Positions 31,359-40,395 of a stretch of DNA of 64,000 nt are shown here, in pieces. The translations under genes and the position numbers were made by a program. The notes beneath the pieces are model-generated. The model saw nothing but the letters and a program-made list of their open reading frames with translations, searched no databases and was not told where the DNA came from. The stretch is from Nocardioides ferulae (GTDB lineage: Bacteria > Actinomycetota > Actinomycetes > Propionibacteriales > Nocardioidaceae). The stretch is taken from assembly GCF_003660455.1 (NCBI RefSeq), contig NZ_QZVR01000002.1, positions 496,001-560,000 on the forward strand. Direction: 5' to 3'. Within the stretch, counting starts at the first letter, position 1; each line of letters begins with the position of its first letter.

Positions 31359-32468
31359 TCAGTCCTCGAGGGGCTCGCCCACGGGGAGCGCGATGTCGCC
31401 GTCGAAGTCGGCGAACGAGGGCGCGAGCTCGGCGCTCACCTCGCAGGTCCCCGCGGGGACGGTGCAGGTGAGCAACTGCACCGGCGCCGCTTGGCTGCGT
31501 TGGGCGATCAGCACCACCCGGGAGTCGTCGAGCCACTCGAACGCGGCCGCGAACGCGTAGTCGCCGGCCAGGGGTACCCGGCTGCCGTCGGAGGTGTCGA
31601 AGACCATCGCCTCGTCGGCGTCCTGGGCGAGCCAGCGGCCGTCGTGCGAGAGGTCGCCCTGGGTGCCACCGCCCTCGAGAAGTCGCACGGGGTCACCGCC
31701 GGGCACCACGATCTCGGTGCCGAAGTTGCGGGCCTGGGCGACGTGACCGACCTCGACGTCGATGACGTAGCCGTCATCGGTGCCCTCGACCGCGGGTGGC
31801 CCGTCGAACCGCTCGACCTGGCCGGTCGAGATCTCCGCACGGATCACGCCGCCGGCGTCGCTCCAGTACGCCGTGGTGGCGTCGACGGCGTACAGCTCAC
31901 GTACGCCCTGTACGCCCGCGCCATCCTCGCCGCTCTCCTCGCCCAGGGGGAAGCCGCTCTCCCCGGATGCCTGGTCGAGGAAGACCGGGTGGCCGTCGGT
32001 GTCCAGCCACCCGGCCACGGTGCCGTCGGTGTCGGAGACCAGTCGCATCCGGTCGGGATCGGGGTCGGTGCTGCCCACTCGGGTCGTGCCGGCCGAGGTC
32101 ACCGACCAGACCGTGCCGTCGGGGTCGGCCACCACGTAGCCGATCGAGGTGCGCACGTAGGCACGCACCGGGTGTCCCACCTCGAGGGTGTCGGAGCCGG
32201 CATGGATCACCGTGCCGCGGGCGTAGGAGACGGAGGCCGTCGTGAGGCCGTCGGCGGCATCGACGCCGGTTGCGCCGCCGTCACCGCCGAGCTGGGTCAG
32301 CCCCACGCCGGAGACGACGGCCGCGGTGGCCAGGGCTCCCGCACCGACGGCGAGGCCGCGGCGGCGGACGCGGCGCTGCCCGGCGCGGACGAGCGTGTCG
32401 ACGTCGACGGCGTCGAAGCGGACGTCGTCGGCCTGGTCGTGGAGGAGCTGCTTGAGGGTCTCGGTCAT
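31359..32468 (-). CDS. Membrane-anchored propeller-like protein paired with an ECF sigma factor
   Basis: 369 aa. A short cytosolic N-terminus (MTETLKQLLHDQADDVRFDA and VRAGQRRVRRRG), one membrane helix (about 38-60, LAVGAGALATAAVVSGVGL) and a large outside domain with repeated beta-strands and W/D-rich turns, such as DGTVAGWLDTDGHPVF and LSHDGRWLAQDADEAMVF, resembling a beta-propeller. It follows the sigma gene by 5 bp. It is likely the membrane regulator (anti-sigma-like) of that factor, although no HxxxCxxC zinc anti-sigma motif is present. A protein of the same design lies at 52448-53773 beside the other sigma gene. Confidence 0.7.
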   Translation of the reverse strand: MTETLKQLLHDQADDVRFDAVDVDTLVRAGQRRVRRRGLAVGAGALATAAVVSGVGLTQLGGDGGATGVDAADGLTTASVSYARGTVIHAGSDTLEVGHPVRAYVRTSIGYVVADPDGTVWSVTSAGTTRVGSTDPDPDRMRLVSDTDGTVAGWLDTDGHPVFLDQASGESGFPLGEESGEDGAGVQGVRELYAVDATTAYWSDAGGVIRAEISTGQVERFDGPPAVEGTDDGYVIDVEVGHVAQARNFGTEIVVPGGDPVRLLEGGGTQGDLSHDGRWLAQDADEAMVFDTSDGSRVPLAGDYAFAAAFEWLDDSRVVLIAQRSQAAPVQLLTCTVPAGTCEVSAELAPSFADFDGDIALPVGEPLED

Positions 32469-32473
32469 GAGGG

Positions 32474-33016
32474 TCACCTGCCTGAGGAGAGAGTGGGGAT
32501 CAGCTCGGCGAGGGCGGGCTCGTCGCCCAGCCGGTCGCGGAGCTTGGCGAGGCCGGCCGAGACCTGGCTCTTCACGGTGCCGACGGCGCAGCCCATCGCC
32601 TCGGCGGTCTGGGCCTCGGAGAGGTCCTCGTAGTAGCGCAGCACGATCGCGGCCCGCTGCCGCACCGGCAGCTCGAGCAGGCACTGCCACAGCCACTGGT
32701 GCTGGGCGACGCCGTCGGCGTGGCCGGGCTGGATCCGCTCGGGCGGGGTGTCAGTGCTGCGCTCGGCGTTCCAGCCCTTGCGACGGAACCACGAGATCGC
32801 GGTGGTGGTGATCGCCTTGCGGGTGTAGGCCTCGGCGTTGCCGACGTCGCGCAGCCGCGGCCAGGCGACGTAGGTCTTGATCAGCGCCTCCTGCACCAGG
32901 TCCTGGGCCAGCGAGACCTCACCGACCATCAGGTACGCCGCGCGGTGCAGGGCCGGCGAGCGGGCGGCGACGAAGTCGCCGAACTCCGACCGGTCCCTGC
33001 GTGGAGCGTGGGGCAT
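32474..33016 (-). CDS. ECF RNA polymerase sigma factor, SigE family
   Basis: 180 aa extracytoplasmic-function sigma factor. Region 2: FGDFVAARSPALHRAAYLMV and LAQDLVQEALIKTYVAW, the family's core-binding and -10 recognition helices. Region 4: LPVRQRAAIVLRYYEDLSEA and GCAVGTVKSQVSAGLAKL, the -35 binding helix-turn-helix. The layout suits the actinobacterial 'SigE family' group. ATG 33016 is preceded by AGAGG. It is followed 5 bp later by the propeller-like membrane protein, which would be its regulator. Target genes are unknown. Confidence 0.92.
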   Translation of the reverse strand: MPHAPRRDRSEFGDFVAARSPALHRAAYLMVGEVSLAQDLVQEALIKTYVAWPRLRDVGNAEAYTRKAITTTAISWFRRKGWNAERSTDTPPERIQPGHADGVAQHQWLWQCLLELPVRQRAAIVLRYYEDLSEAQTAEAMGCAVGTVKSQVSAGLAKLRDRLGDEPALAELIPTLSSGR

Positions 33017-33137
33017 CGTTGGGCCTCTTTCGTCGGTTCGGTCGGCGGTCGGGGTCCCGGTGGCCCGTCCTGCCTCCCCGACGCGGTGGCGGGCCGGAAA
33101 GGTTCGGCCCGTCGAGAACTCCGGCCGATCCGGTGTC

Positions 33138-34442
33138 TCAGTCGCCCAACACCCGGCGCAGGTAGTCGTTGGCGAAGACCCGGTCGGGGTCGAGCCGGTC
33201 GCGCAGCGCGAGGAACTCCTCGAACCGCGGGTAGACCGGCGCCAGGTCGGCGGCGGTGAGGGTGTGCACCTTGCCCCAGTGCGGGCGCCCCTCGTGGGCG
33301 CGCAGCATCGGTTCGAGCAGCGCGAAGTAGGCGCGGTGGTCGGCGTCGCGGTGGGTGTGGAACGCCAGGTAGAGCGAGTCGCGGCCGGCCGCCGTCGACA
33401 GCGCGATGTCGTCGGCGGGCGCCACCCGGATCTCGACGGGGAAGCTGATCCGCAGCCCCGAGGAGTCGACCAGGCGCCGGGCCTCCCGCAGCACGTCGAG
33501 GCCGGCCTCGCGCGGCACGGCGTACTCCATCTCACGGAAGACCACGCGTCGCGGCGAGGTGAAGACCCGGTGGGCGACGTCGCTGTAGGTGCGGGCTCCG
33601 AGCACCCGGGCGCTGACCCGGTTCATCGACGGGATCACCCGCGGCGCGTGGTTGGCTCCGGCGGTCAGCCAGCCGAAGAGCGTGTTCGAGAGGAACTCGT
33701 CGTCCAGCCAGCCGCGGAGCCGGCCGACCGGCTCGGCCTCGGACAGGTCGGCGTCGAGCCGGTCGTTGCGCTTGGTGAGCATCCGGTCGGTGTGCGGGAA
33801 CCAGTACATGTCGACGTGGTGGCTCTCCGCGGCCATCTGGTCGAAGGAGCCGAGCGCCTCCGCCCACGACATCGGCTGCTCGCGGGCCTCGAGGAGGAAC
33901 GACGGCTCGACCCGGAAAGTCAGCGTGGTGAGGACGCCGAGGGCGCCGAGCCCGACCCGGGCGGCGGCGAACACCTCGGGGTTCTCCTCCGGGCCGGCCC
34001 GGAGCAGCTCGCCGGTGCCGGTGACCAGCTCGAGCCCGGCCAGCTGGGCCGCGAGCCCGGCCGCGATCCCGCCGGTGCCGTGGGTGCCGGTGGAGGTGGC
34101 GCCGGCCAGGGTCTGCTCGGCGATGTCGCCCATGTTGTGCAGGCTCAGCCCGAGCCGCTCGAGCTCGGCGTTGAGCACCTTCAGCGGCGTGCCCGCCCAC
34201 GCGGTCGCCGTCATCGCCTCCCGGTCGACCGAGAGCAGCCCGGTCATGCCGCCGGGGGTCAGCATGGTGTGCTCGGGTGCGGAGATCGCGGTGAAGCTGT
34301 GGCCGGTGCCGACCATCTTCACGGTGCGGCGCTCGGCCCGGGCCCGCTCCACCTCGGCCACGACCTCGCCGACATCGCGCGGCTGCACCACCCGCTCGGG
34401 TCGCGCGCTCTCCAGACCGGACCAGTTGCTCCACTCCCGCAT
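33138..34442 (-). CDS. D-arabinono-1,4-lactone oxidase-type FAD oxidoreductase
   Basis: Flavin enzyme oxidising sugar-1,4-lactones, 434 aa. N-terminal FAD-binding PCMH domain with KMVGTGHSFTAI, where His48 is the position of covalent flavin in L-gulono-lactone oxidases; then SLHNMGDIAEQTLAGATSTG. The C-terminal ALO domain has the signature HWGKVHTLTAADL and ends FANDYLRRVLGD. Likely acts on L-gulono- or D-arabinono-lactone; the exact sugar is not clear from sequence. ATG 34442 gives MREWSNWSGLE. The MFS gene starting at 35679 lies upstream on the same strand with only 10 bp between them, so they may be one operon. Confidence 0.9.
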   Translation of the reverse strand: MREWSNWSGLESARPERVVQPRDVGEVVAEVERARAERRTVKMVGTGHSFTAISAPEHTMLTPGGMTGLLSVDREAMTATAWAGTPLKVLNAELERLGLSLHNMGDIAEQTLAGATSTGTHGTGGIAAGLAAQLAGLELVTGTGELLRAGPEENPEVFAAARVGLGALGVLTTLTFRVEPSFLLEAREQPMSWAEALGSFDQMAAESHHVDMYWFPHTDRMLTKRNDRLDADLSEAEPVGRLRGWLDDEFLSNTLFGWLTAGANHAPRVIPSMNRVSARVLGARTYSDVAHRVFTSPRRVVFREMEYAVPREAGLDVLREARRLVDSSGLRISFPVEIRVAPADDIALSTAAGRDSLYLAFHTHRDADHRAYFALLEPMLRAHEGRPHWGKVHTLTAADLAPVYPRFEEFLALRDRLDPDRVFANDYLRRVLGD

Positions 34443-34452
34443 GCGCCGAACC

Positions 34453-35679
34453 CTAGGGGGTCGGCACCGCGTCGGCGGGCGCTTCGGCCGACGGGCCGGC
34501 GAGGTCGCGGTCGCGGGGGAGCAGTTGGGCCGCGAGCACGGCCACGAGTCCGGCCGCGGCGGAGACCAGGTAGGCCGGGCCGGCGCCGTAGTGGTCGATC
34601 ACGAACCCGCTGATGGTGGCGCCCGGGGCGACCCCGGCGACCATGCCGGTCTGGATGATCGCCATCCCCTCGGTGACCCGGGTCTTCGGCACGGCCTCGA
34701 CGGTCAGCGAGAGCGTCGCCACCATGGTGGGGGCGATCGCGAGCCCGCCCAGCAGCAGGATCAGCCCGAGTGCGGCGAGCGAGTCGACGAAGTACGGCGG
34801 CACCATGGCCGCGGCCATGCCCACCGAGCCCCAGCGCACCCGCGACGCGGGCCCGCGCCGCCAGGTGATCGCGCCGGTGACGACGCCGGCGGTGAGGCTG
34901 CCCAGGGCCCACAGGGCCAGCAGCCCGCCGGCGATGCTCGGCCGGCCCTGCTCCTCGGCGAACGCGACCGTGGTGACCTCCGCCGCCCCGAACAGGATGC
35001 CGAGCATGGCGCTGACCGCCGCGAGCGTGATCACGGTGCCCCAGGGCATCGCGGCCCGTGGCCCGCTCTCGGAGCGGCGCGGGTGCGCGGGCGGCTCGGT
35101 GCGTCGCTGGGCACTGAACGCCAGGCTGCCGGCGACCCCGGCGACCACGCCGACGGTGAGACCGGCCACCGGGTGCACGCTGGTGGCGAGCAGGGTGACC
35201 GCGATCGGGCCGAGGATGAACACCACCTCGTCGAGCACCGCCTCGAGCGCGTAGGCGGTCTGCAGCTCGGCTGGACGGGAGACCACGAACGCCCAGCGGG
35301 CGCGCACGCAGGAGCCGACCTGGGGGAGCGAGCCACCCGCGAGCGCGGCGAACAGGTAGGCGGTGGCCGGCGGCCAGCCGGACTCGACCGCCCACATCAG
35401 CAGCGCCATCGCGGCGCCGAACACGGCGCTGGCCACGACGAGCACCCGCCGCTGGCCGAGCCGGTCGAGCAGGCGTCCCTGGAGGATCGCGAGCACCGCG
35501 TTGGCGACCATGTACGCCGCGGAGACCGCTCCGGCCTGGCCGTAGGAGCCGGTCTCGCCGGCGACGAGCAGCACGATCCCGAGGCCGGCCATCGAGATCG
35601 GCAGCCGGGCCACCAGGCCGGTGAGGCTGAACGCCAGGGCGCCGGGGTGGCCCAGCACCCCGCGGTACGACGACAGCAT
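34453..35679 (-). CDS. MFS transporter (12-helix)
   Basis: Major facilitator, 408 aa, about 12 helices in two halves with a cytosolic loop near 185-210 (QRRTEPPAHPRRSES). Motif A-like LQGRLLDRLGQRRVLV is near residue 70. GSCVRARWAFVVSRPAELQT is characteristic of a group of actinobacterial efflux-like MFS proteins. A substrate cannot be proposed. ATG 35679 has AGAGG upstream. It is transcribed with the lactone-oxidase gene (10 bp apart), which raises the possibility that the two handle one compound. Confidence 0.87.
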   Translation of the reverse strand: MLSSYRGVLGHPGALAFSLTGLVARLPISMAGLGIVLLVAGETGSYGQAGAVSAAYMVANAVLAILQGRLLDRLGQRRVLVVASAVFGAAMALLMWAVESGWPPATAYLFAALAGGSLPQVGSCVRARWAFVVSRPAELQTAYALEAVLDEVVFILGPIAVTLLATSVHPVAGLTVGVVAGVAGSLAFSAQRRTEPPAHPRRSESGPRAAMPWGTVITLAAVSAMLGILFGAAEVTTVAFAEEQGRPSIAGGLLALWALGSLTAGVVTGAITWRRGPASRVRWGSVGMAAAMVPPYFVDSLAALGLILLLGGLAIAPTMVATLSLTVEAVPKTRVTEGMAIIQTGMVAGVAPGATISGFVIDHYGAGPAYLVSAAAGLVAVLAAQLLPRDRDLAGPSAEAPADAVPTP

Positions 35680-35753
35680 CGTGATCCTCTCTCCCGGCGC
35701 AGGGTAGGACCCCGCCGCGACCCGCCGCCAATCCCCGCGGATCGCCGGGCTCC

Positions 35754-35759
35754 TACGAT
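35754..35759 (+). promoter_or_regulatory. -10 box, leaderless type
   Basis: TACGAT, ending 6 nt before ATG 35766 of hemH. Confidence 0.5.
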
Positions 35760-35765
35760 GAGGCC

Positions 35766-36896
35766 ATGTCCTCGACGCCTACGACGCAGCAGCCCGCCCC
35801 CGACGTGAGCCCCTACGACGCACTGCTGCTGGTGTCGTTCGGCGGCCCGGAGCGCCCGGAGGACGTCGTGCCGTTCCTGGAGAACGTCACCCGGGGGCGC
35901 GGGATCCCGCGTGAGCGGCTCGAGGAGGTCGGCCAGCACTACTTCCTGTTCGGCGGCCGCTCGCCGATCAACGACCAGAACCGCGAGTTCCTCGACGCGC
36001 TGCGCGCCGACCTGGCCGGGGCCGGGATCGACCTCCCCGTCTACTGGGGCAACCGCAACTGGGACCCCTACCTGACCGACACGCTGCGCCAGATGGCGGC
36101 CGACGGCGTCACCCGGGCCGCGTGCTTCATGACCAGCGCCTACTCGTCGTACTCCAGCTGCCGGCAGTACCGCGAGAACCTGTTCGACGCGGTCGCGGCC
36201 CTCCCGGAGGGTGTCGCGGCACCCCGGCTGGACAAGCTGCGGCACTACTTCAACCACCCGGGATTCGTGGAGCCGGTGGTCGACGGGGTGCTGGCGGCCC
36301 TGGCCGACCTGCCCGAGCCGGAGCGGGCGGGGGCCGAGCTGGTCTTCGTCACGCACTCGGTCCCGACCGCGATGAACGACAGCAGCGGCCCCGACGGCGG
36401 CGCCTACCTCGAGCAGCACCGGAGCCTGGCGGCCGAGGTGGTCGACCGGGTGCGTCAGGAGACCGGCGTCGACCGGGAGCACGCGCTGGTGTTCTGCTCC
36501 CGCTCGGGAGCACCGCACGTGCCGTGGCTCGAGCCCGACGTCAACGACCACCTCGAGGCCGTGCACGCGCGTGGCGTGCCGGCCGTGGTGATGGTGCCGA
36601 TCGGCTTCGTCTCCGACCACATGGAGGTCATCTACGACCTCGACACCGAGGCGATGGCGACCGCGGAGCGGCTCGGCCTCCCGGCCCGCCGCTCGGCGAC
36701 GCCGGGCTCCGACCCTCGGTTCGTGGCCGCGGTGCGCGACCTGCTGGTGGAGCGCGCGGCGGTGGAGCGCGGCGGACCGGACGCCGACGGCATCTCCCGC
36801 CCCGCGGTCGGCAGCATCGGACCGATGTGGGACGCCTGCCCGCCCGGATGCTGCCCCAACCTCCGTGGGGACCGGCCGGCCCTGTGCGGCCGATGA
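35766..36896 (+). CDS. hemH: Ferrochelatase (actinobacterial coproporphyrin type)
   Basis: Inserts iron into a porphyrin in haem synthesis; in actinobacteria the substrate is coproporphyrin III (CpfC). 376 aa. Motifs: [38 protein letters not shown] and [14 protein letters not shown] with catalytic His197. Cysteines at positions 358, 362, 363 and 374 ([10 protein letters not shown] and ALCGR), together with an internal Cys in YSSC, look like the [2Fe-2S] ligand set of actinobacterial ferrochelatases, although I cannot assign the four ligands exactly. The stop overlaps suhB (ATGA), so the two are co-translated. Confidence 0.94.
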   Translation: MSSTPTTQQPAPDVSPYDALLLVSFGGPERPEDVVPFLENVTRGRGIPRERLEEVGQHYFLFGGRSPINDQNREFLDALRADLAGAGIDLPVYWGNRNWDPYLTDTLRQMAADGVTRAACFMTSAYSSYSSCRQYRENLFDAVAALPEGVAAPRLDKLRHYFNHPGFVEPVVDGVLAALADLPEPERAGAELVFVTHSVPTAMNDSSGPDGGAYLEQHRSLAAEVVDRVRQETGVDREHALVFCSRSGAPHVPWLEPDVNDHLEAVHARGVPAVVMVPIGFVSDHMEVIYDLDTEAMATAERLGLPARRSATPGSDPRFVAAVRDLLVERAAVERGGPDADGISRPAVGSIGPMWDACPPGCCPNLRGDRPALCGR

Positions 36897-37738
36897 CCGC
36901 GGCCGCGGACGCGGGCCTTCCGGGGGGCCACGAGCTGATCGCCACCGCGCTCGAGGTGGCGCGCGCGGCGGCGGCGCTGGTGCGCGACCGAGCACGCGGG
37001 GAGGTGTCGGTCGCCTCCATCAAGTCCAGCGACACCGACGTGGTGACCGAGGTCGACCGCGCCGCCGAGGAGCTGATCCGCGGCCTGCTCGGTCGGCTTC
37101 GGCCGGGCGACGCCGTCCACGGCGAGGAGGGCGAGGACCTCGCCGGCAGCACCGGCGTCCGCTGGGTCCTCGACCCGATCGACGGCACCGTGAACTTCCT
37201 CTACGGCATCCCGCAGTACGCCGTCTCGGTGGCCGCCCAGGTGCTCGTCCCCGGTGCGCCGGAGGCCGGCACGGTCGCCGGGGTGGTGATCGACGTCGCG
37301 GCCGGCACCGAGTACGCCGCGTTCGTCCGCCCGGACGGCGAGATCTCGGCGACCCGCGACGGGAGGTCCCTGCGGGTCCGCGGGCCCGCGCCGCTGTCCC
37401 AGCGGCTGGTCGCCACCGGCTTCTCCTACGACGCCGGGGTCCGCGAGCTGCAGGCGCAGGCGCTGGTGCGGCTGCTGCCGCGGGTGCGCGACATCCGCCG
37501 GTTCGGCTCGTGCGCCCTCGACCTGTGCCACGTGGCCGAGGGTCGCTTCGACGGCTACGTCGAGGAGGGGGTGAACCTCTGGGACCACGCGGCGGCCGCG
37601 CTGGTCGCCCGGGGGGCCGGTGCCCGGGTCGAGGTCACCCGGGGCGCCGGCGGCGGCGAGGCCGTGGTGTGCGCGCCCGAGCACGGGTTCGACGAGCTCC
37701 GCCAGGCGGTCGCCGAGGCGGGCTACCTCGCCACCTGA
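36893..37738 (+). CDS. suhB: Inositol monophosphatase family protein
   Basis: Mg-dependent phosphatase removing phosphate from myo-inositol 1-phosphate, feeding phosphatidylinositol and mycothiol synthesis in actinobacteria. 281 aa. Metal-binding motifs: [24 protein letters not shown] and, near the C-terminus, [19 protein letters not shown]. These are the three classical IMPase signatures. [20 protein letters not shown] is the usual segment before the last. ATG 36893 overlaps the hemH stop. It precedes the DUF4193 gene, as in the mycobacterial suhB region. Confidence 0.9.
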   Translation: MTAAADAGLPGGHELIATALEVARAAAALVRDRARGEVSVASIKSSDTDVVTEVDRAAEELIRGLLGRLRPGDAVHGEEGEDLAGSTGVRWVLDPIDGTVNFLYGIPQYAVSVAAQVLVPGAPEAGTVAGVVIDVAAGTEYAAFVRPDGEISATRDGRSLRVRGPAPLSQRLVATGFSYDAGVRELQAQALVRLLPRVRDIRRFGSCALDLCHVAEGRFDGYVEEGVNLWDHAAAALVARGAGARVEVTRGAGGGEAVVCAPEHGFDELRQAVAEAGYLAT

Positions 37739-37744
37739 CCCGCT

Positions 37745-37762
37745 GCCCTGGGGTGTCAGGGC
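37745..37762 (+). terminator. Possible short hairpin after suhB
   Basis: GCCCTG (37745-37750) and CAGGGC (37757-37762) with a 6-nt loop, 6 nt after the suhB stop. The stem is short and there is no T run, so it is only a candidate. Confidence 0.35.
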
Positions 37763-37912
37763 TGGGACCAAGGCTGGGAATAGCGCCCTGTCACCCACTG
37801 TTCATCGGGCACAACGTCCGTCCGGTGTGCGCTTTGATCGTTCCATGGTGCACAATCTGGCGCCGACTGGGGCACGGAACGGGCAGCAACTTCAGGAGTG
37901 AGGAACCACCAC

Positions 37913-38203
37913 ATGGCGACGGACTACGACGCACCGCGCAAGACCGAGGAAGACCAGTCCGAGGAGAGCATCGAGGAGCTCAAGGCTCGTCGCCACGACA
38001 AGAACTCCGGCAAGGTCGACGAGGACGAGGCGGAGGCCGCCGAGTCGTTCGAGCTGCCCGGCGCCGACCTGTCGCACGAGGAGCTCGCGGTCGAGGTCAA
38101 GCCCAAGCAGGACGACGAGTTCACCTGCATGAGCTGCTTCCTGGTCCACCACCGCAGCCAGCTGGCCGACGCCGAGAAGCTGATCTGCAAGGACTGCGTC
38201 TGA
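37913..38203 (+). CDS. DUF4193 domain protein, zinc-ribbon-like
   Basis: 96-aa actinobacterial protein (Rv2699c type), function unknown, cytosolic and acidic. The N-terminal half is Glu/Lys/Asp rich (ATDYDAPRKTEEDQSEE). The C-terminus has a four-Cys metal site, Cys72, Cys75, Cys92 and Cys95 (EFTCMSCFLVHHRSQL and ICKDC). It has its own upstream region of 174 bp and a good ribosome-binding site (CAGGAG about 12 nt before ATG 37913), unlike most nearby genes. Possibly an RNA-polymerase or DNA-associated small factor like other such proteins, but this is a guess. Confidence 0.9.
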   Translation: MATDYDAPRKTEEDQSEESIEELKARRHDKNSGKVDEDEAEAAESFELPGADLSHEELAVEVKPKQDDEFTCMSCFLVHHRSQLADAEKLICKDCV

Positions 38204-38215
38204 CGCGAGCGCGTC
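38202..38215. terminator. Possible bidirectional hairpin between DUF4193 and DUF4235 genes
   Basis: GACGCG-AG-CGCGTC begins in the DUF4193 stop region, with outer AGGAC/GTCCT arms (about 38190 and 38222). The two genes are convergent, ends 22 bp apart. Weak. Confidence 0.35.
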
Positions 38216-38225
38216 CTCCTGCGTC

Positions 38226-38516
38226 CTACTGGCCGTCCTTGCGCAGCTCGGGGGGCAGGTGGCCGGTGGAGCGCGCGTAGTAGCCGGCGGCCTTGCGCTG
38301 CGCGAGCATCCGGGCCAGGCCGATGAGCAGGCCGCTGACGGCGGCCCAGGCGACGGCCTCCCAGATCTCCACGTCGGGGTCGGCGGGGTTCTCGGGCGGC
38401 TTCTTGCCGGTCGCCAGCTTCCATGTGGCGTCGGCCCCCTTCTTCGCCATCGCGGCCGCGCCGAGCGCGGCGACGAGTGAGAAGACGGACCACACCTTCG
38501 AGCCTCCGGATGCCAT
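38226..38516 (-). CDS. DUF4235 domain-containing membrane protein
   Basis: 96 aa, two membrane segments: VWSVFSLVAALGAAAMAKKG and VEIWEAVAWAAVSGLLIGLA. The motif KKGADATWKLATGKKPPENP is the DUF4235 signature, a small actinobacterial membrane family of unknown function. TAAGGT on the minus strand (38523-38528) lies 6 nt before ATG 38516, so it likely has its own leaderless promoter. It stands between two conserved genes in the block but is not obviously linked to them in function. Confidence 0.87.
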   Translation of the reverse strand: MASGGSKVWSVFSLVAALGAAAMAKKGADATWKLATGKKPPENPADPDVEIWEAVAWAAVSGLLIGLARMLAQRKAAGYYARSTGHLPPELRKDGQ

Positions 38517-38522
38517 GGGGTG

Positions 38523-38528
38523 ACCTTA
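38523..38528 (-). promoter_or_regulatory. -10 box, leaderless type
   Basis: TAAGGT on the minus strand, ending 6 nt before ATG 38516 of the DUF4235 gene. Confidence 0.5.
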
Positions 38529-38554
38529 CCCAGCAGGGGCCTCGGCCACTCCCA

Positions 38555-39025
38555 TCAGCCCTGCCGGCTCGCGCCGACCAGCTCGGTGACGGCCGCGGCG
38601 AGCCGGTCGGGGTGGCGGGTGCTGAGCAGCCAGTACGGCGTGGGGTCGGCCGGGTCGGTCAGCTGCACGCGCACCGCGCGCTTGAGGTAGGGCCGCAGCA
38701 GCAGGTAGGCCCGGGCATCGGCCTCGACACCGGCCACCCGGCGGGTCGCCTCGGGGTCCAGGGCCTCGGCGCCACCGAGGTGGCGGCCCTCGATCCGCGC
38801 CCGGCCGGCGCGCAGCGAGCCGTCGGCGACGGTGATCCGGGCGGCGCCGTAGCCGAGGAACCAGGCGGCGAGCAGCCCCAGGAGCAGCGCGGTGAAGCCG
38901 CACGCCCAGGTGAACGGCATCGCCACGACCATCGCCATCCAGAACGTGGCGATCAGCATCGTGCCCTGCACCCACCAGCGCAGCGGGACGCCCAGCCGCT
39001 CGTCGTACTGCTCTGCTCCGCTCAC
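38555..39025 (-). CDS. DUF3093 domain-containing membrane protein
   Basis: 156 aa, two N-terminal membrane helices ([20 protein letters not shown] and [20 protein letters not shown]), then a cytosolic or outer domain with [20 protein letters not shown] and the conserved end [20 protein letters not shown], followed by [15 protein letters not shown]. Rv2698-type actinobacterial family, function unknown. Divergent from dut, as in mycobacteria in my recollection. Start GTG 39025 (MSGAEQYDE). Confidence 0.88.
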   Translation of the reverse strand: MSGAEQYDERLGVPLRWWVQGTMLIATFWMAMVVAMPFTWACGFTALLLGLLAAWFLGYGAARITVADGSLRAGRARIEGRHLGGAEALDPEATRRVAGVEADARAYLLLRPYLKRAVRVQLTDPADPTPYWLLSTRHPDRLAAAVTELVGASRQG

Positions 39026-39064
39026 GAGGCGAAGTTTCCCATCCCCGGCGTGGGCGCCATGGCC

Positions 39065-39070
39065 TAGGGT
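39065..39070 (+). promoter_or_regulatory. -10 box, leaderless type
   Basis: TAGGGT, ending 7 nt before GTG 39078 of dut. Confidence 0.5.
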
Positions 39071-39077
39071 CCGGGCC

Positions 39078-39563
39078 GTGCCTGCGCAGAGCTCTCCTGA
39101 CCAGACCCCGACCCCCGACCTGCCGGTGCCCGCGGTGCGCCTGGACCCCGGCCTGCCGCTGCCGGCTTACGCGCACCCCGGTGACGCGGGCGCCGACCTG
39201 GTCACCACCGTCGACGTGACGCTGGCCCCGGGCGAACGCGCTCTGGTGCCGACCGGGGTGGCGCTGGCGCTGCCCGAGGGCTACGTCGCGCTGGTGCATC
39301 CGCGCTCGGGCCTGGCCGCCCGGCACGGGCTCTCCATCGTGAACTCGCCCGGCACCATCGACGCCGGCTACCGCGGGGAGATCAAGGTGCTGCTGGTCAA
39401 CCACGACCCCGTCGCGCCGATCGAGCTCTCGCGCGGTGACCGGATCGCCCAGCTGGTCGTGCAGCGCTTCGAGCGGGTGCGATTCGTCGAGGTGGCGACA
39501 CTCCCGGAGTCCGCCCGTGGCGAGGGGGGTTACGGTTCTACCGGAGGCTTCGGCCGCGCTTGA
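39078..39563 (+). CDS. dut: dUTP diphosphatase
   Basis: Trimeric dUTPase hydrolysing dUTP to dUMP, keeping uracil out of DNA and supplying dTMP synthesis. 161 aa. All five motifs: [12 protein letters not shown] (I), [12 protein letters not shown] (II, catalytic Ser), [20 protein letters not shown] (III, with Asp and Tyr), [11 protein letters not shown] (IV) and [12 protein letters not shown] (V). GTG 39078 is 7 nt after a TAGGGT box. It leads the conserved block with DUF3710, OB-fold and DUF3159 genes. Confidence 0.96.
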   Translation: MPAQSSPDQTPTPDLPVPAVRLDPGLPLPAYAHPGDAGADLVTTVDVTLAPGERALVPTGVALALPEGYVALVHPRSGLAARHGLSIVNSPGTIDAGYRGEIKVLLVNHDPVAPIELSRGDRIAQLVVQRFERVRFVEVATLPESARGEGGYGSTGGFGRA

Positions 39564-39664
39564 GCCTGGCAGGATCGGCGCGCCGGCTCCGCCCGGACGC
39601 CGCCAGGCGCCGACACCGTGCACCGTGCCGAGATGATGGCCGACAAGTTCGGCCGAGGAGAAGC

Positions 39665-40351
39665 GTGAAGTTCCGTCGCAAGTCGAGCGAGTCCGCGCCC
39701 GAGACAGCCCAGACCACCCCGGACGAGGCCGACGGGGGCGAGTCGCCGTCCGGCGGGGCGCTCGCGGGCGGTCCGTTCGACGCCGACGAGCTGCCCGACG
39801 ACGGCGTCGAGCGTGTCGACCTGGGTGCGCTGCTGATCGCCACCGACGAGAAGCGCTCGCTGCGCATGCAGGTCGACGAGCGCACCGGCGAGGTGCAGGC
39901 GGTGCTGCTCGCGGCGCCGGAGGGTGCTCTCGAGCTGCGTGCGTTCGCCGCGCCCCGCAACGGCGACCTGTGGTCGGAGCTGCGGCCGCAGATCGCCGCC
40001 GACATGGCGCGGCGCGGCGGCACCGCCACCGAGCGCGAGGGTCGGTGGGGCACCGAGCTGGTCTGCCAGCTGACCGTGAAGCGGGGCGAGGGCACGGTCA
40101 CCCAGCCGTCGCGCTTCATCGGGATCAACGGGTCCCGGTGGATGCTGCGGGCCACGCTCGTCGGCCGCCCGGCGATCGACTTCGAGCTGGGGGAGTCGTG
40201 GGAGGACGCGATCGCCCGGGTGGCGGTGCGCCGCGGCTCGGGGCCGCGCCCGGTCGGTGACCCGCTGCCGGTGAAGCTCCCCGAGGGCGCGAAGCCGGTG
40301 TCGGGTGCGGCCGCACCTGCTCCGCAGCCCGGGGCCCCGCGCCAGGCGTGA
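39665..40351 (+). CDS. DUF3710 domain-containing protein
   Basis: 228 aa, actinobacterial (Rv2696c type), function unknown. N-terminus is charged and disordered (RRKSSESAPETAQTT); the conserved core runs from about 60, ERVDLGALLI, through AAPRNGDLWSELRPQIAADM and FIGINGSRWMLRATLVGRPA, to a Pro-rich tail. GAGGAG (39655-39660) is 4 nt before GTG 39665. It lies between dut and an OB-fold gene, and this order is conserved across actinobacteria, suggesting a role in DNA or envelope upkeep that is not yet known. Confidence 0.87.
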   Translation: MKFRRKSSESAPETAQTTPDEADGGESPSGGALAGGPFDADELPDDGVERVDLGALLIATDEKRSLRMQVDERTGEVQAVLLAAPEGALELRAFAAPRNGDLWSELRPQIAADMARRGGTATEREGRWGTELVCQLTVKRGEGTVTQPSRFIGINGSRWMLRATLVGRPAIDFELGESWEDAIARVAVRRGSGPRPVGDPLPVKLPEGAKPVSGAAAPAPQPGAPRQA

Positions 40352-40382
40352 CGCTGGTGTCCGCGATCCGGGGCCGGGGCAC

Positions 40383-40388
40383 TACTGT
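40383..40388 (+). promoter_or_regulatory. -10 box, leaderless type
   Basis: TACTGT, ending 7 nt before ATG 40396 of the OB-fold gene. Confidence 0.55.
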
Positions 40389-40395
40389 CACCGCC

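Noticed and set aside
37800..37912. Promoter upstream of DUF4193 (TTGATC and CACAAT)
   Set aside because: The hexamers are only about 11 bp apart, too close for a sigma-70 promoter; no better pair was seen, so no site is called.
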